Below, one piece after another: positions 26,494-36,013 of a DNA stretch of 64,000 nucleotides (the first letter of the stretch is position 1; each line of letters starts with the position of its first letter). The notes beneath the pieces were generated by a model. The model saw nothing but the letters and a program-made list of their open reading frames with translations, ran no database searches and was not told the DNA's origin. Both the position numbers and the translations under genes were made by a program. The stretch covers positions 151,268 to 215,267 of the forward strand of contig JAJFVF010000019.1 of NCBI GenBank assembly GCA_021371935.1. Direction: 5' to 3'. The stretch comes from a bacterium. GTDB taxonomy: Bacteria; Armatimonadota; UBA5829.

Positions 26494-28599
26494 ATGGCTG
26501 TAGCAGTTCCACAACAACAGGATAAGTCTGCATCACCACTTGGTGCGCTGACACGTCACAGCGATGTCGCAATCGCGGCTGTGGCAGTTATGATCGTCGG
26601 AATGATGATCCTGCCGCTGCCGCACTGGCTCTTGGACCTGCTGCTTTGTGCAAACATTGCACTTGCACTGTCTATACTGCTGGTCTCGATGTATACCTCC
26701 GAGCCGCTTCAGTTCAGCTCATTTCCATCACTGCTTCTGATGACGACCCTATTCAGATTGTCGCTGAATGTATCTGCAACCAAACTGATTCTTTTGCATG
26801 CCGATGCCGGGGCTGTCATATCGGCATTTGGTTCAGTCGTGGTCGGAGGCAATTATGTAGTCGGTATAGTCGTTTTCATAATTCTGGTCATAATCCAGTT
26901 CGTGGTCATTACAAACGGTGCAGGCCGCGTAGCTGAAGTTGCAGCCAGGTTTACGTTGGATGCTATGCCAGGCAAACAGATGGCCATTGATGCAGACCTT
27001 AACGCCGGTATAATTGATGAGAAAGAGGCACAACAGCGGCGCAAAAATGTTGGACGTGAAGCCGACTTCTATGGGGCCATGGATGGTGCCACCAAGTTCG
27101 TGCGCGGTGACGCAATCGCAGCCATCATCATGATTATTGTCAACATACTGGGTGGGTTTGTCGTTGGTATAGCTCAGCGTGGGATGGACATCATGCAGGC
27201 TCTGCAGACTTATACGCTACTTACTATTGGTGAGGGTCTGGTAACTCAAATTCCTGCGCTGCTTATCTCTACTGCAACAGGCTTGATGGTGACCAAGAAC
27301 GGCTCTGAAAAGAGCTTGGGCTTTGAACTTATGAGCCAGATTTTTTCCAGACCGAAGGCTATTGCGATCACTGCATGCGTTTTTGGCGTGCTTGTTGTTG
27401 TGCCGGGAATGCCAAAAATCCCACTGCTGTTTGCTGCCGCACTTGTCGGATTGGTAGCATATTTCCTGTCTCAAAATGATAAGAAGTCTGCTGCCGAAGC
27501 CGCTAAAGCCAAGGCTTTGAAAGCTGCGACTCCTGCACCTACCACACCAGAGTCTATGACTGATCTGATAGGTGTCGATCCTCTGGCACTGGAGGTCGGT
27601 TATGGATTGATACCGCTTGCCGATCCCAAGCAGGGTGGTGAACTGCTGGATCGCATCACGATGATTCGTAAACAGTCGGTCATTGATATGGGCGTTTTGG
27701 TTCCGGCCATACGGGTGCGCGATAATGTCCAACTTGGTGCCAATGAATATGTGTTGAAATTACGCGGCACTGAAATCGCACGTGGAGAGGTATTCCTCAA
27801 TCAATATCTTGCAATGAACCCCGGTGGAGCCACTGAAAAGCTCAACGGGATTGAGACAGTGGAGCCGGCATTCAGTCTTCCGGCTACCTGGATATCGGAA
27901 TCGCAGAAGATGTTTGCTGAGGTGGCGGGATATACTGTTGTCGACCCGACGACTGTGTTGGTCACTCATCTTACGGAACTTGTCCGCAAACACGCGGCTC
28001 AACTGCTTACCAGGCAGGAGACTCAGCAGCTTCTTGATGCTGCTAAGGAAGAAGCACCGACTGTGGTCAGCGAGCTTATTCCCGATGTTATGGGCATCGG
28101 TGACATTCAAAAAGTATTGCAGAACCTGCTTGCCGAGAGAGTGTCGATACGTGATATTGTCGCTGTGCTCGAAGCTCTGGCTGATTTTGCAGGGGCTACT
28201 AAAGATACGGATATTCTGACGGAATACACACGCCAGCGTCTTGCGCTTGCAATATGCAGGCAGCATCAGGGTCCTGACGGCAAGATCACCGTATTCGGGC
28301 TGCACCCGAGTGTGGAGCAGATAATCACTGACAATATTCGCCAGACAGAACTTGGAGCGCGGTTGATTCTCGATCCGGGGCTGGTACAGGAATTGCTATC
28401 AGCAATACGTGTTCAGGTAGAGAACCTGACTGAGCGGGGATTTGCTCCCATAGTGCTGTGCTCACCAAGGACAAGGATGCACGTGCATGGACTGGTCGAG
28501 CAGTCATTCTCCAATCTTACGGTTCTCTCATACGCGGAAATTGCGCCTGAGATCAATGTTGACTCTATAGGAATGGTGAAGCTTAAAAATGCGAATTAA
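26494..28599 (+). CDS. flhA: Flagellar export protein FlhA
   Basis: A 701-residue FlhA (FHIPEP family), forming the nonameric export ring. Eight membrane helices cover about 20-330. The FHIPEP-domain loop AGRVAEVAARFTLDAMPGKQ is followed by DADLNAGIIDEKEAQQRRKN and FYGAMDGATKFVRGDAIA. The cytoplasmic C-terminus (about 370-701) contains VDPLALEVGYGLIPLADPKQ and ends in SYAEIAPEINVDSIGMVKL. It binds chaperone-substrate complexes. flhF overlaps its last 11 bases. Confidence 0.98.
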   Translation: MAVAVPQQQDKSASPLGALTRHSDVAIAAVAVMIVGMMILPLPHWLLDLLLCANIALALSILLVSMYTSEPLQFSSFPSLLLMTTLFRLSLNVSATKLILLHADAGAVISAFGSVVVGGNYVVGIVVFIILVIIQFVVITNGAGRVAEVAARFTLDAMPGKQMAIDADLNAGIIDEKEAQQRRKNVGREADFYGAMDGATKFVRGDAIAAIIMIIVNILGGFVVGIAQRGMDIMQALQTYTLLTIGEGLVTQIPALLISTATGLMVTKNGSEKSLGFELMSQIFSRPKAIAITACVFGVLVVVPGMPKIPLLFAAALVGLVAYFLSQNDKKSAAEAAKAKALKAATPAPTTPESMTDLIGVDPLALEVGYGLIPLADPKQGGELLDRITMIRKQSVIDMGVLVPAIRVRDNVQLGANEYVLKLRGTEIARGEVFLNQYLAMNPGGATEKLNGIETVEPAFSLPATWISESQKMFAEVAGYTVVDPTTVLVTHLTELVRKHAAQLLTRQETQQLLDAAKEEAPTVVSELIPDVMGIGDIQKVLQNLLAERVSIRDIVAVLEALADFAGATKDTDILTEYTRQRLALAICRQHQGPDGKITVFGLHPSVEQIITDNIRQTELGARLILDPGLVQELLSAIRVQVENLTERGFAPIVLCSPRTRMHVHGLVEQSFSNLTVLSYAEIAPEINVDSIGMVKLKNAN

Positions 28600-29737
28600 G
28601 ACTTTTGAAGCTCCGACTATGCAGGAAGCACTTGTGCTGGCCAAGATGGAACTGGGCGACGACGCTGTTGTGCTCAACTCCAAGCATGTGAAAGCCGGTG
28701 GTTTGCTTGGTCTGGGCGGCCATGGAAAAGTGGAGCTTATGGCAGCCATTGAAGATACAACTGAGAGCAGAGAGCAGAGAGCAGAGAGCAAAGAGTGGAA
28801 TGCTGAAAATGGAATGTCTAAAGCGGTCCCACAGACGATTCCAACTGCGGCGCCTTTGGCTGCAAAGCTCTATGGCTCAACAGCAGTTGCAACTGATGGC
28901 GGATCGGATATCAGCCAGCTTCGCAGTGAACTGAAAGAACTCAGTGCAGTTGTGGAAAGGCTTTTGGCTGGGCAGACTATCCAAAGCCCATCGACAGGCT
29001 GTAATGATTCTCTGTTGGTCAGATGCGGAGTGGATGAGGAAATTGCGCGGGGAGTGCTTTCCGATCTGCTTCCTATAGAAGACCCGACACAGCTTGCATC
29101 TATGCTTGCAGCCAAAATGCAGGGGTTTGCGACACCGATCGAGCTTGATAAACGCCAGGTGATCGCGGTAGTCGGCCCAACTGGTGTGGGGAAAACCACC
29201 ACACTGGCGAAACTTGCCGCAAAGTTCTCACTGGAGCAGGGCAAGAAAGTCGCGCTGGTTACGGCGGATACATACAGGATCGGCGCTGTGGAGCAGCTCA
29301 GGACGTATGCCCGGATTATGGGTGTGCCGCTCGAAATAGCTCTCTCACCGGAAGAAGTGGCTGCAGGCATTGCCAAGCACCAGGACAAAGATGTCGTGCT
29401 GATCGATACTGTAGGACGCAGCCAACGCAGTGACGAGCATATTCAAGAGCTTAAGGCATTTGTGGATGCAGCATCGCCGACTGAGACACATCTGGTGATA
29501 GCAGCATCGCTGGCTCCTGAGATACAGCGGGAAGCGATAGAGAAGTTCAAGGTCCTTTCGCCGACCAGACTCATAATCACTAAGTTGGATGAATCGCCCG
29601 GCAGAGGATGTGTGGTCAATTTGCCTCTGCGGACTGGGCTTGGTGTTTCATGCCTCACGGCGGGGCAGAATGTCCCACAGGACATAGATTTTGCCGATGC
29701 GGGCAAGATGGCCCGAGTAGTTTTGGAGGTTGTTTGA
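28589..29737 (+). CDS. flhF: Flagellar placement GTPase FlhF, with a tandem heptamer repeat inside
   Basis: A 382-residue SRP-type GTPase. The B domain starts MRIKTFEAPTMQEALVLAKM. The G domain (about 180-382) has GPTGVGKTTTLAKLAAKFSL, then TADTYRIGAVEQLRTYARIM, DTVGRSQRSDEHIQELKAF and TKLDESPGRGC. FlhF recruits early basal-body parts to their site. The linker near residues 59-68 (SREQRAESK) is encoded by four copies of GAGAGCA, a 7-base unit in a coding frame. It overlaps flhA by 11 bases and flhG by one. Confidence 0.95.
   Translation: MRIKTFEAPTMQEALVLAKMELGDDAVVLNSKHVKAGGLLGLGGHGKVELMAAIEDTTESREQRAESKEWNAENGMSKAVPQTIPTAAPLAAKLYGSTAVATDGGSDISQLRSELKELSAVVERLLAGQTIQSPSTGCNDSLLVRCGVDEEIARGVLSDLLPIEDPTQLASMLAAKMQGFATPIELDKRQVIAVVGPTGVGKTTTLAKLAAKFSLEQGKKVALVTADTYRIGAVEQLRTYARIMGVPLEIALSPEEVAAGIAKHQDKDVVLIDTVGRSQRSDEHIQELKAFVDAASPTETHLVIAASLAPEIQREAIEKFKVLSPTRLIITKLDESPGRGCVVNLPLRTGLGVSCLTAGQNVPQDIDFADAGKMARVVLEVV
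28763..28819 (+). repeat. Tandem heptamer repeat inside flhF
   Basis: Four perfect copies of GAGAGCA (28763-28790), then degenerate units AAGAGTG, GAATGCT, GAAAATG, GAATGTC in the same 7-base register. Because 7 is not divisible by 3, gain or loss of one unit would shift the flhF frame. Confidence 0.85.
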
Positions 29738-30606
29738 TGCTTGATCAGGCTGAGGCTTTAAGGGAGCTTGTTCGAGACAGGGTTATGTGCTGTGGGTCAA
29801 GTTTGCGACCCCCGAAGCTCTACACAATCGCCGTGACAAGCGGCAAGGGTGGGGTAGGCAAGACCAGTGTTGCTGTAAATCTTGCGCTGCTGCTAGCCCG
29901 TTCAGGACGGCGAGTGCGGCTGGTTGATGCCGACTTCGGTTTGTCCAATGCGGAAGTGCTGCTGGGTATAGCGCCCAAATATACACTCAACGATGTCCTT
30001 CGAGGCAAAGTGGACGCGTCCGATGCATGGTGTGATGGGCCTGAGGGTCTAAAACTGCTTTCGTCAGGTTCAGGTCTTGAGGATATGGCAAATCTGGATG
30101 GCCAAGCTGGTGTCAGTCTTATCGATCTGGTTCTGCGGACGGCAGCCGATGGTGAGATTGTCATAATCGATACTTCACCCGGGATCAGCGACTCGGTTTC
30201 TTCCATCCTGGCTTTTGCCGATGAGGTGATGGTAATAACCACGCCGGAGCCGACATCTATCACTGATTCGTATGCCGCAATGAAAGTGCTGGTCTCAAGG
30301 CTTCCGGATTCTCAGATCACGCTTGTTGCCAACTGCTGTTCATCTCCTGCGCAGGCCGGCGCGGTAGCGGACGGATTGAAGACTGTTTGCGAGCGTTTTC
30401 TCGGCAGGAGTTTCCAGAGATATGAATATTTGCCCAGCGATGGCACGGTTGGGTGGGCAATACGCACGCAAAAACCTCTAGTCTTGTCATCGCCTCAGTG
30501 TGCGGTCGGACCGTGGCTGCGGAAGATGGCGATCAAGCTGGATGACAGGATTCACAGACACGAATTTATATCATCTCCTATAGAAATGGAACTGGTAGGA
30601 GCGTAG
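29737..30606 (+). CDS. flhG: Flagellar number regulator FlhG (MinD-like ATPase)
   Basis: A 289-residue deviant-Walker ATPase. The P-loop is VTSGKGGVGKTSVAVNLALL near residue 35. The switch regions are VRLVDADFGLSNAEVLLGIA and EIVIIDTSPGISDSVSSILA. FlhG restrains FlhF and so sets flagellar number. The ATG at 29737 overlaps the flhF stop (TGATG) and is preferred over longer in-frame starts that would run inside flhF. A C-terminal amphipathic tail for membrane binding is not obvious. Confidence 0.92.
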   Translation: MLDQAEALRELVRDRVMCCGSSLRPPKLYTIAVTSGKGGVGKTSVAVNLALLLARSGRRVRLVDADFGLSNAEVLLGIAPKYTLNDVLRGKVDASDAWCDGPEGLKLLSSGSGLEDMANLDGQAGVSLIDLVLRTAADGEIVIIDTSPGISDSVSSILAFADEVMVITTPEPTSITDSYAAMKVLVSRLPDSQITLVANCCSSPAQAGAVADGLKTVCERFLGRSFQRYEYLPSDGTVGWAIRTQKPLVLSSPQCAVGPWLRKMAIKLDDRIHRHEFISSPIEMELVGA

Positions 30607-30607
30607 T

Positions 30608-30850
30608 ATGATCCAGTCCGTGTGGAAATTGATAAGTCTGCTGATAGGGCTGGTTGTTTTTCTGAGTGTCGGCATGGTGTTATGGATGGCCGGTGAGGAC
30701 TTGCTATGGATAGTGATGAAGTCCATAGGTGCATTCTTTGTCTGCTGGATAATTTTGGGCCAGTTGGGCGGCATGCTGGTGGCTGTGTTAAAAAACTCTG
30801 CTCAGGAAGAGAAGAGCGAGTCAAAAGAAGTAATCAGAGAGGTTGATTGA
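30608..30850 (+). CDS. Small two-helix membrane protein in the flagellar operon
   Basis: An 80-residue protein with two hydrophobic segments (ISLLIGLVVFLSVGMVLWMA and IGAFFVCWIILGQLGGMLVA) and a charged C-terminal tail rich in Glu, Lys and Asp. I do not recognise a family. It sits between flhG and the sigma factor, one base after the flhG stop, and its stop overlaps the start region of the sigma gene. A role in motility is inferred only from that position. Confidence 0.6.
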   Translation: MIQSVWKLISLLIGLVVFLSVGMVLWMAGEDLLWIVMKSIGAFFVCWIILGQLGGMLVAVLKNSAQEEKSESKEVIREVD

Positions 30851-30852
30851 CC

Positions 30853-31611
30853 ATGGTTCAACGAGAGAGACTGTGGCGCGAGTACAAACAAAATGGAAGT
30901 GAGCAGGCAAGGGACGGCCTCATCACCGAGTATGCCTACCTGGCGAAATATGCAGTCGACCGTCTCAATCTGTCTCCCTCAGGCGCGCTCAGCTATGAAG
31001 ACCTGATCGGTCATGCAGTGGTTGGGCTCATAGATGCCATAGAAAAGTTTGACCCGGACCGGAATGTCAAATTTGAGACCTATGCGCTGACCCGGATTAG
31101 GGGTGAAGTGATTGATGTTATCAGGAGTCTGGATTGGACCCCCCGGTCCGTGCGCAAGAACGAGACGATACTGCGTGACGCATATGCACGTCTCGAAATG
31201 CAGTTACAGCGTCCACCAACCGATACTGAAGTCGCTCAGCATCTCGAGATTGAAGTTGTCGAGCTTGAGAAGATGCTTGCTGATGTCGGGCAATCCGCTC
31301 TGCTTTCGCTCGATGAGATGATTGCCAGCGGCGGCGACATCCTTGCCCGAGGCGATGACGAATATGACGACCCGGCATCATGTGCTGAGCGTGCTGAGCA
31401 AAAAAGGTTACTCATCAGGTCGGTCGATGAGCTTCCAGAACGTGAAAAGCAGGTTGTCGCTCTCTATTACTACAAAAATTTGACCCAAAAAGAAATTGCG
31501 GCAGTCCTTGGAGTTACCGAATCGCGCGTATGTCAGATACATACCAAAGCTGTTCTCAGGCTCTCTGGTAAGCTCTCAAGAACATCAGCATGCTTTGCAA
31601 TGGCAGCTTAG
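30853..31611 (+). CDS. fliA: Sigma-28-type RNA polymerase sigma factor (FliA/WhiG)
   Basis: A 252-residue sigma factor of the FliA/SigD/WhiG group. Region 2 contains SYEDLIGHAVVGLIDAIEKF, then DPDRNVKFETYALTRIRGEV and DVIRSLDWTPRSVR. Region 3 lies near RPPTDTEVAQHLEIEV. Region 4 contains DELPEREKQVVALYYYKNLT and the helix-turn-helix TQKEIAAVLGVTESRVCQIH. It would direct late flagellar and chemotaxis genes. The ATG at 30853 is used. It closes the operon. No FlgM anti-sigma gene is seen in the window. Confidence 0.94.
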   Translation: MVQRERLWREYKQNGSEQARDGLITEYAYLAKYAVDRLNLSPSGALSYEDLIGHAVVGLIDAIEKFDPDRNVKFETYALTRIRGEVIDVIRSLDWTPRSVRKNETILRDAYARLEMQLQRPPTDTEVAQHLEIEVVELEKMLADVGQSALLSLDEMIASGGDILARGDDEYDDPASCAERAEQKRLLIRSVDELPEREKQVVALYYYKNLTQKEIAAVLGVTESRVCQIHTKAVLRLSGKLSRTSACFAMAA

Positions 31612-31637
31612 TCAAGGCTGGATCAAAAGAGGGGTTT

Positions 31638-31671
31638 GATGGTGCCGGATGGAAGTCCAATCGGCACCATC
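31638..31671. terminator. Terminator after the flagellar cluster
   Basis: Stem 31638-31647 paired with 31662-31671 (10 bp) around a 14-base loop that can itself pair partly. It lies between the sigma gene and the convergent TPR-protein gene and probably serves both. Confidence 0.65.
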
Positions 31672-31680
31672 TATATTTAG

Positions 31681-33984
31681 CTAGAAGCTCAATAGGTTCT
31701 GGTTTGCACTGAATCCGCCTCCACTCATACTGGCTTTTATCGAACCTTTGGATACCAGTTGACTGTCAACTTCCAACTCAGCGCTCATAGATGCAGGCCC
31801 AAGACTGGCCTTACTCTCAGCCTTGCTGGTGTAGCTTTCTTTATATGTTCCATTTTCAAAGTCCCACTGACTTGTTTGTTTTATGATGTCTACTTTGCTC
31901 TCCAGTTTGGCTCCCATTCCGAACACTTTGATGCCGACTTCAGCCTTGGCTGAGATTCCTGTTGATGTTTCGAGCTTACTGTTTATCATATCGACCTTTA
32001 GTGTCCCGGTTGGTCCAAAGGCCCAAGCTGTAAACTCGATTGTGCCAGGGGTGATTTTGAGCCCAAGGAATTCACCTGCGACCTCGAATTCCAAATGTTC
32101 ACCAATCCAGCTTACCCAGTCTTCCTTTGGTTTGTCGAAATCACGCAGATAGCCGGGTTTCTTCTCTTTGGCTTCCATTTCCGCTTGCCGAATCGCAGCT
32201 TGCAGTGCTGCTTCTTCTTCCTCAGTCGGTCCAAGATAGGTGAATGTCCCACCTATTGCGGCGCTGCCGGTTGTCCGGATAGCATAGGTCATAAAGAAGT
32301 CCTTGACCCTGTAATATTCCCGTTCCATAACTTTCGGCTCATGCATATTCTTCACGTAGAGCATGCTTGCTTTCCAGTAATTATCCATGGCCGGCTTCAT
32401 CTTCTGGGCATAACAGGGCATATATAGATTGACCCACTGCTTGTAGTAATTAAGGCCGATCTCATTGACTTTCTTCTTGTGGCGAAGCATCTCTCTGCGA
32501 CAGGGTATGTCTTTGTCACCGTGTGGGTGCGAGGGTTGGTTGTGTTCTTCTTGAAGCTTGTCCCATATTTGCTGATGGTATTTGGCTTCTTCCTCTATTT
32601 TCTTGTTGTAGACTTGAAGAATATCTGCCTCTTTTGCAGAATAGTCCTGCATCAGGCGGAAGATATACTGTTCATGCGAGTTTGAGACTTTTACGTAGTT
32701 AGCGTAGTTCATCTGTGCATAAGGCGCACCGCTGTCAAAACCGGGGAGAGTATCCATCTTAACCGGCTGATTGCTTAGTTTTACTCCCTGCTGGCTTGCA
32801 GCACTTTTTAGTGCCGCCTCAGCTTTACTAATGTCGGCTTTGCTCAGGCCGGGAACATTTTTCATATATTCCAGAGCCTGGCGCGCACTTTCCATTGAGT
32901 CTGCCATTTCTTTCTTTGCGCCTTTGAGAGCTTTCGCTTCCCTTTGCTGCTCACTCTCGACTCCAGTTATGCCATATTTATCTTTAACCCTGGTCTTTTC
33001 ATATTCTACATATCGCTCATTAACTGCCTGAACCCAGGCTCCCACAATCGGCAGGTTTTCAGTATAGGTTTGATTTGTGCTGGTATTGATCTGAGGAAGC
33101 CGAGGCATAACCATACGTTCGCTGTCTATCAATTTGCCATACTTATCTCTGATCTGCCGGGCTACATCAGGAAATGCGTCTTCAATTAAATCTGCTGTGG
33201 TGAAGGGCACGCACTCAGCCAGGACATTGGTCTTGGTCTCCATTTGTGCGGTGGAATCTTCGGTTTCAACCGTATGCTCCTCGACAACCTCGTCCTTGGG
33301 TTTGGCAGCTTTTCTTACCACACCCACAAACTCAGCAGCTTTCTTCATACACTCCACCATCTTTGTGGTGTTTTTCTTTTTGTACCAGTAGTATGCCAAA
33401 GTATGGTATGCACTTCGATTGTCCGGTTCCAGCCTTACAATGCGGTCGAGCAGCGTTTTTGCCCGGTCATCCTTATCCGTATCAAGGCAGGCATTTGCCA
33501 GGTTAAGCATAGCAAGTGTGCTTTCTGGCGAAAGGTGCAGAGTGTATTCCAGCGCCGTTACTGCATCTGTGTATTTACTGTATGTGTGGAGAGCAGAGCC
33601 GAAGAGATTGGTTGTACGCGAATTGTCCGGAGCATATTTCACGAGATAAGCAGATGCCGTGGTTATGGCGTCGACTGAGTTCAAGCCTGCCAGTTGTATG
33701 GTCAACTGGCTTACGAAATCATCGATGGTCTCAGCTTGTTTGGATGGTATAGTCTTTAGTGATTCCAGGCGGAACTTCATCTGAGAAATTGTCTGTCTGT
33801 TCTCGATCTCAAGCTTTGGTTCGAGGAACTCGATATATTTGTCCGCAAGCGCGAGTATATCTTGTCTTGTGACCTGTCTCTCCGTTTTTGGCTTTATAGT
33901 TGTGGATTTCTTGCCTGCAGCCACTGAGGACAAAGCAGCAGTACAAAATAAAAACGTGAATACAAACGCAGCAAACCTTCTCAT
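31681..33984 (-). CDS. Large secreted TPR protein
   Basis: A 767-residue protein with an N-terminal signal peptide (FAAFVFTFLFCTAALSSVAA). Residues about 100-220 hold tetratricopeptide-like repeats (DAVTALEYTLHLSPESTLAM, then ARTLLDRIVRLEPDNRSAYH). The middle is a long charged helical region. The C-terminal 130 residues resemble beta-hairpin material with repeated amphipathic strands (KADVDM-type pattern, SAKAEVGIKVFGMGAKLESK). I do not recognise a family for the C-terminal part. An envelope scaffold role is possible. Start 33984 follows GGAGG by 11 bases. It is convergent with the flagellar sigma gene. Confidence 0.65.
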   Translation of the reverse strand: MRRFAAFVFTFLFCTAALSSVAAGKKSTTIKPKTERQVTRQDILALADKYIEFLEPKLEIENRQTISQMKFRLESLKTIPSKQAETIDDFVSQLTIQLAGLNSVDAITTASAYLVKYAPDNSRTTNLFGSALHTYSKYTDAVTALEYTLHLSPESTLAMLNLANACLDTDKDDRAKTLLDRIVRLEPDNRSAYHTLAYYWYKKKNTTKMVECMKKAAEFVGVVRKAAKPKDEVVEEHTVETEDSTAQMETKTNVLAECVPFTTADLIEDAFPDVARQIRDKYGKLIDSERMVMPRLPQINTSTNQTYTENLPIVGAWVQAVNERYVEYEKTRVKDKYGITGVESEQQREAKALKGAKKEMADSMESARQALEYMKNVPGLSKADISKAEAALKSAASQQGVKLSNQPVKMDTLPGFDSGAPYAQMNYANYVKVSNSHEQYIFRLMQDYSAKEADILQVYNKKIEEEAKYHQQIWDKLQEEHNQPSHPHGDKDIPCRREMLRHKKKVNEIGLNYYKQWVNLYMPCYAQKMKPAMDNYWKASMLYVKNMHEPKVMEREYYRVKDFFMTYAIRTTGSAAIGGTFTYLGPTEEEEAALQAAIRQAEMEAKEKKPGYLRDFDKPKEDWVSWIGEHLEFEVAGEFLGLKITPGTIEFTAWAFGPTGTLKVDMINSKLETSTGISAKAEVGIKVFGMGAKLESKVDIIKQTSQWDFENGTYKESYTSKAESKASLGPASMSAELEVDSQLVSKGSIKASMSGGGFSANQNLLSF

Positions 33985-34078
33985 CAATATAGCTACCTCC
34001 CAAAACGTGTTTCAGAGGTATGTTCTACATCTATTGATGAGATTACTTCTTTGATCAAAATATATAACGGGGATTGAG

Positions 34079-35845
34079 CTACGGTGTTGACTCTGTGATA
34101 TCGCTGCTGGACCGCGTGCGTATGGCTGCCGATAACGTAGCTGGATTGCTCTCGTCTATAAAGCAGATGCCTGTTACACAGATATACTTGCCTGCATATT
34201 GGTCCATGCTCGTTCCATAGACACGAATGCCCTGGTTACCATCTGCATCTGTTCGAGACGAGCCATCATTGATTGTTACCCAGAGTCCATCCGGACCGAT
34301 GACACGGACCTGGCCAAATGTCCTTACGAGCAGGCCGACATTATTGAGTCCAGTGCAATCGGCACACCCCCTCATGTATCCAATATCACCACCACCGACT
34401 GCTTTGTTATTTAATGCCAGCGGCTTGGGTGGATCAGGGGTACCTGTGTGATGACTCCAGTAACAGTCGCCAATAGTGAGGTTAAAATCATTTAGATCGC
34501 GTTTGCCGCACAACGTCACCGTTTTGCCTAAAGTGGGGAAAGTGCCATCATATGGGTTGACTCTTACTGCCGCGGTTCGGTTGCTGTTTTGAACATAGAA
34601 ACAATCGCCAAACACCGCTGATACCACACCGTCTACCTTACAGTAGATATCAGTCGGCGATTCACGCAATTCGGTGATGTTGTTGAGCGACTCGACATCG
34701 GGGACAAGCGTCCACTGATACTGCTGCGACGGCAGAGAATAGCTCTTGATTTGAGGTGTGTCGTCGATTACGTCAAGAGTGAGAGTGGAACTCGGACTGG
34801 CAAGAGCACCAGGGTGAATAATCATATAAGTTCCCATGCCTATCTGCACATTGTCCAGTTTCCAGGTTTTGGTTAAATATTGCCATCCATTGCCGAGTGC
34901 TTCGAATGTTGTGGGCGAGGGCATAGTAAAAGTTCCTTCACCTGGCGAAATAGCATCAATCAGAGGGGCGATGGTATGAGCCTTCATCACGTGTGCTTCT
35001 TGGCATACAGGACAAAATTCTACACCCATTGTCCTCATGCCGCAGTTCATCATAGGTCTGTAGATACCAAGCGAATATGTGAATGCTCCCTCGAACAGGC
35101 CAACACTCTTGCTATATATGTCAGCTAATGGCGTTGGGACGGGCGTGTTCGGATCGATCCACGCCTTCCATTTTATTGAAGATGGGTTCGTAATTGTCGT
35201 CACATTAGGATTGGAAGGCTCCGGGCCTATGTAAGATGTAGGGTTGCCTTCATACTCTTCTTCAAGGTTTGCGAATGTGTGCCCGAGTTCGTGTATTATG
35301 ATGTCGGTCATCGCTGCATTATTTGATGTTACGGCTGCATTGTGTCCCGAACCGCCATATAACGAATCGTTTACAATGACAATCGCTACATCGTATTTCG
35401 GAATGGAGCCGGACAGGACAGATGTTACTGTGTTGAAATTAACAGTCAGGCATTCCTGGATGCCATTAGTGCCGTAGGTCGCATCAAAAACAGTATTGAC
35501 ATATTGATTCAGCCATGGCTTGTCAGCACCACTCTGGCTCGATATCATAGGAATTACGTAGATATTGATGGAGTTGGCATACGTGTTCCAAGGGGGTGTA
35601 GTCAATATCTTGTTGGCTACGGCTATTGCATCGGTTGAAAATTGAGTCTGATCGTTTATTGTATATCCATCGCCCGTGATTGCGATCACAATTCGCATGC
35701 TGTCGGAGCCTGTATCCCAATACTTGCCAAATGACGCATAAATTGCATTGTTGCTACAGATGATGAGCGCAAGAACGGCGAATGACACATTGAACTTTTT
35801 TCGCCATGAATTGATCTTCTGAATGCAGTTAGCAGCTTTGCTCAC
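34079..35845 (-). CDS. Secreted M64-like metallopeptidase with C-terminal beta domains
   Basis: A 588-residue exported protein. A signal-anchor lies near residues 20-38 (VSFAVLALIICSNNAIYASF). The zinc motif is HELGHTFANLEEEY near residue 185: HEXXH, then a third metal ligand in the EEEY region, which matches the M64 IgA-peptidase pattern HExxH-x-L-xEY. The preceding IIVNDSLYGGSG strand is also typical. After residue 280 come an Ig-like segment and an OB-like region (DIYCKVDGVVSAVFGDCFYV). It probably degrades an extracellular protein substrate; none is visible. GTG start at 35845 with a GGGAGAG site. A sigma-70 promoter lies upstream. Confidence 0.75.
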   Translation of the reverse strand: MSKAANCIQKINSWRKKFNVSFAVLALIICSNNAIYASFGKYWDTGSDSMRIVIAITGDGYTINDQTQFSTDAIAVANKILTTPPWNTYANSINIYVIPMISSQSGADKPWLNQYVNTVFDATYGTNGIQECLTVNFNTVTSVLSGSIPKYDVAIVIVNDSLYGGSGHNAAVTSNNAAMTDIIIHELGHTFANLEEEYEGNPTSYIGPEPSNPNVTTITNPSSIKWKAWIDPNTPVPTPLADIYSKSVGLFEGAFTYSLGIYRPMMNCGMRTMGVEFCPVCQEAHVMKAHTIAPLIDAISPGEGTFTMPSPTTFEALGNGWQYLTKTWKLDNVQIGMGTYMIIHPGALASPSSTLTLDVIDDTPQIKSYSLPSQQYQWTLVPDVESLNNITELRESPTDIYCKVDGVVSAVFGDCFYVQNSNRTAAVRVNPYDGTFPTLGKTVTLCGKRDLNDFNLTIGDCYWSHHTGTPDPPKPLALNNKAVGGGDIGYMRGCADCTGLNNVGLLVRTFGQVRVIGPDGLWVTINDGSSRTDADGNQGIRVYGTSMDQYAGKYICVTGICFIDESNPATLSAAIRTRSSSDITESTP

Positions 35846-35899
35846 AACTTCTCTCCCTTGATGTGTGATCGCAAGATGACGCTATGTTTACATGCCAGA

Positions 35900-35928
35900 G
35901 TTATACCATGCTCATTACTTTAAGTCAA
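35900..35928 (-). promoter_or_regulatory. Sigma-70 promoter for the M64-like peptidase gene
   Basis: On the minus strand TTGACT (35923-35928) and TATAAC (35900-35905) are separated by 17 bases. It lies about 55 bases before the GTG start. Confidence 0.55.
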
Positions 35929-36013
35929 TGGCTATTTGGCTGGGTTTAGGAAGTGTCTACATAGATGTGCAAAGGTGTCCATACCTATTGTGGTAGTGTG
36001 TTGAGGTATCTAT

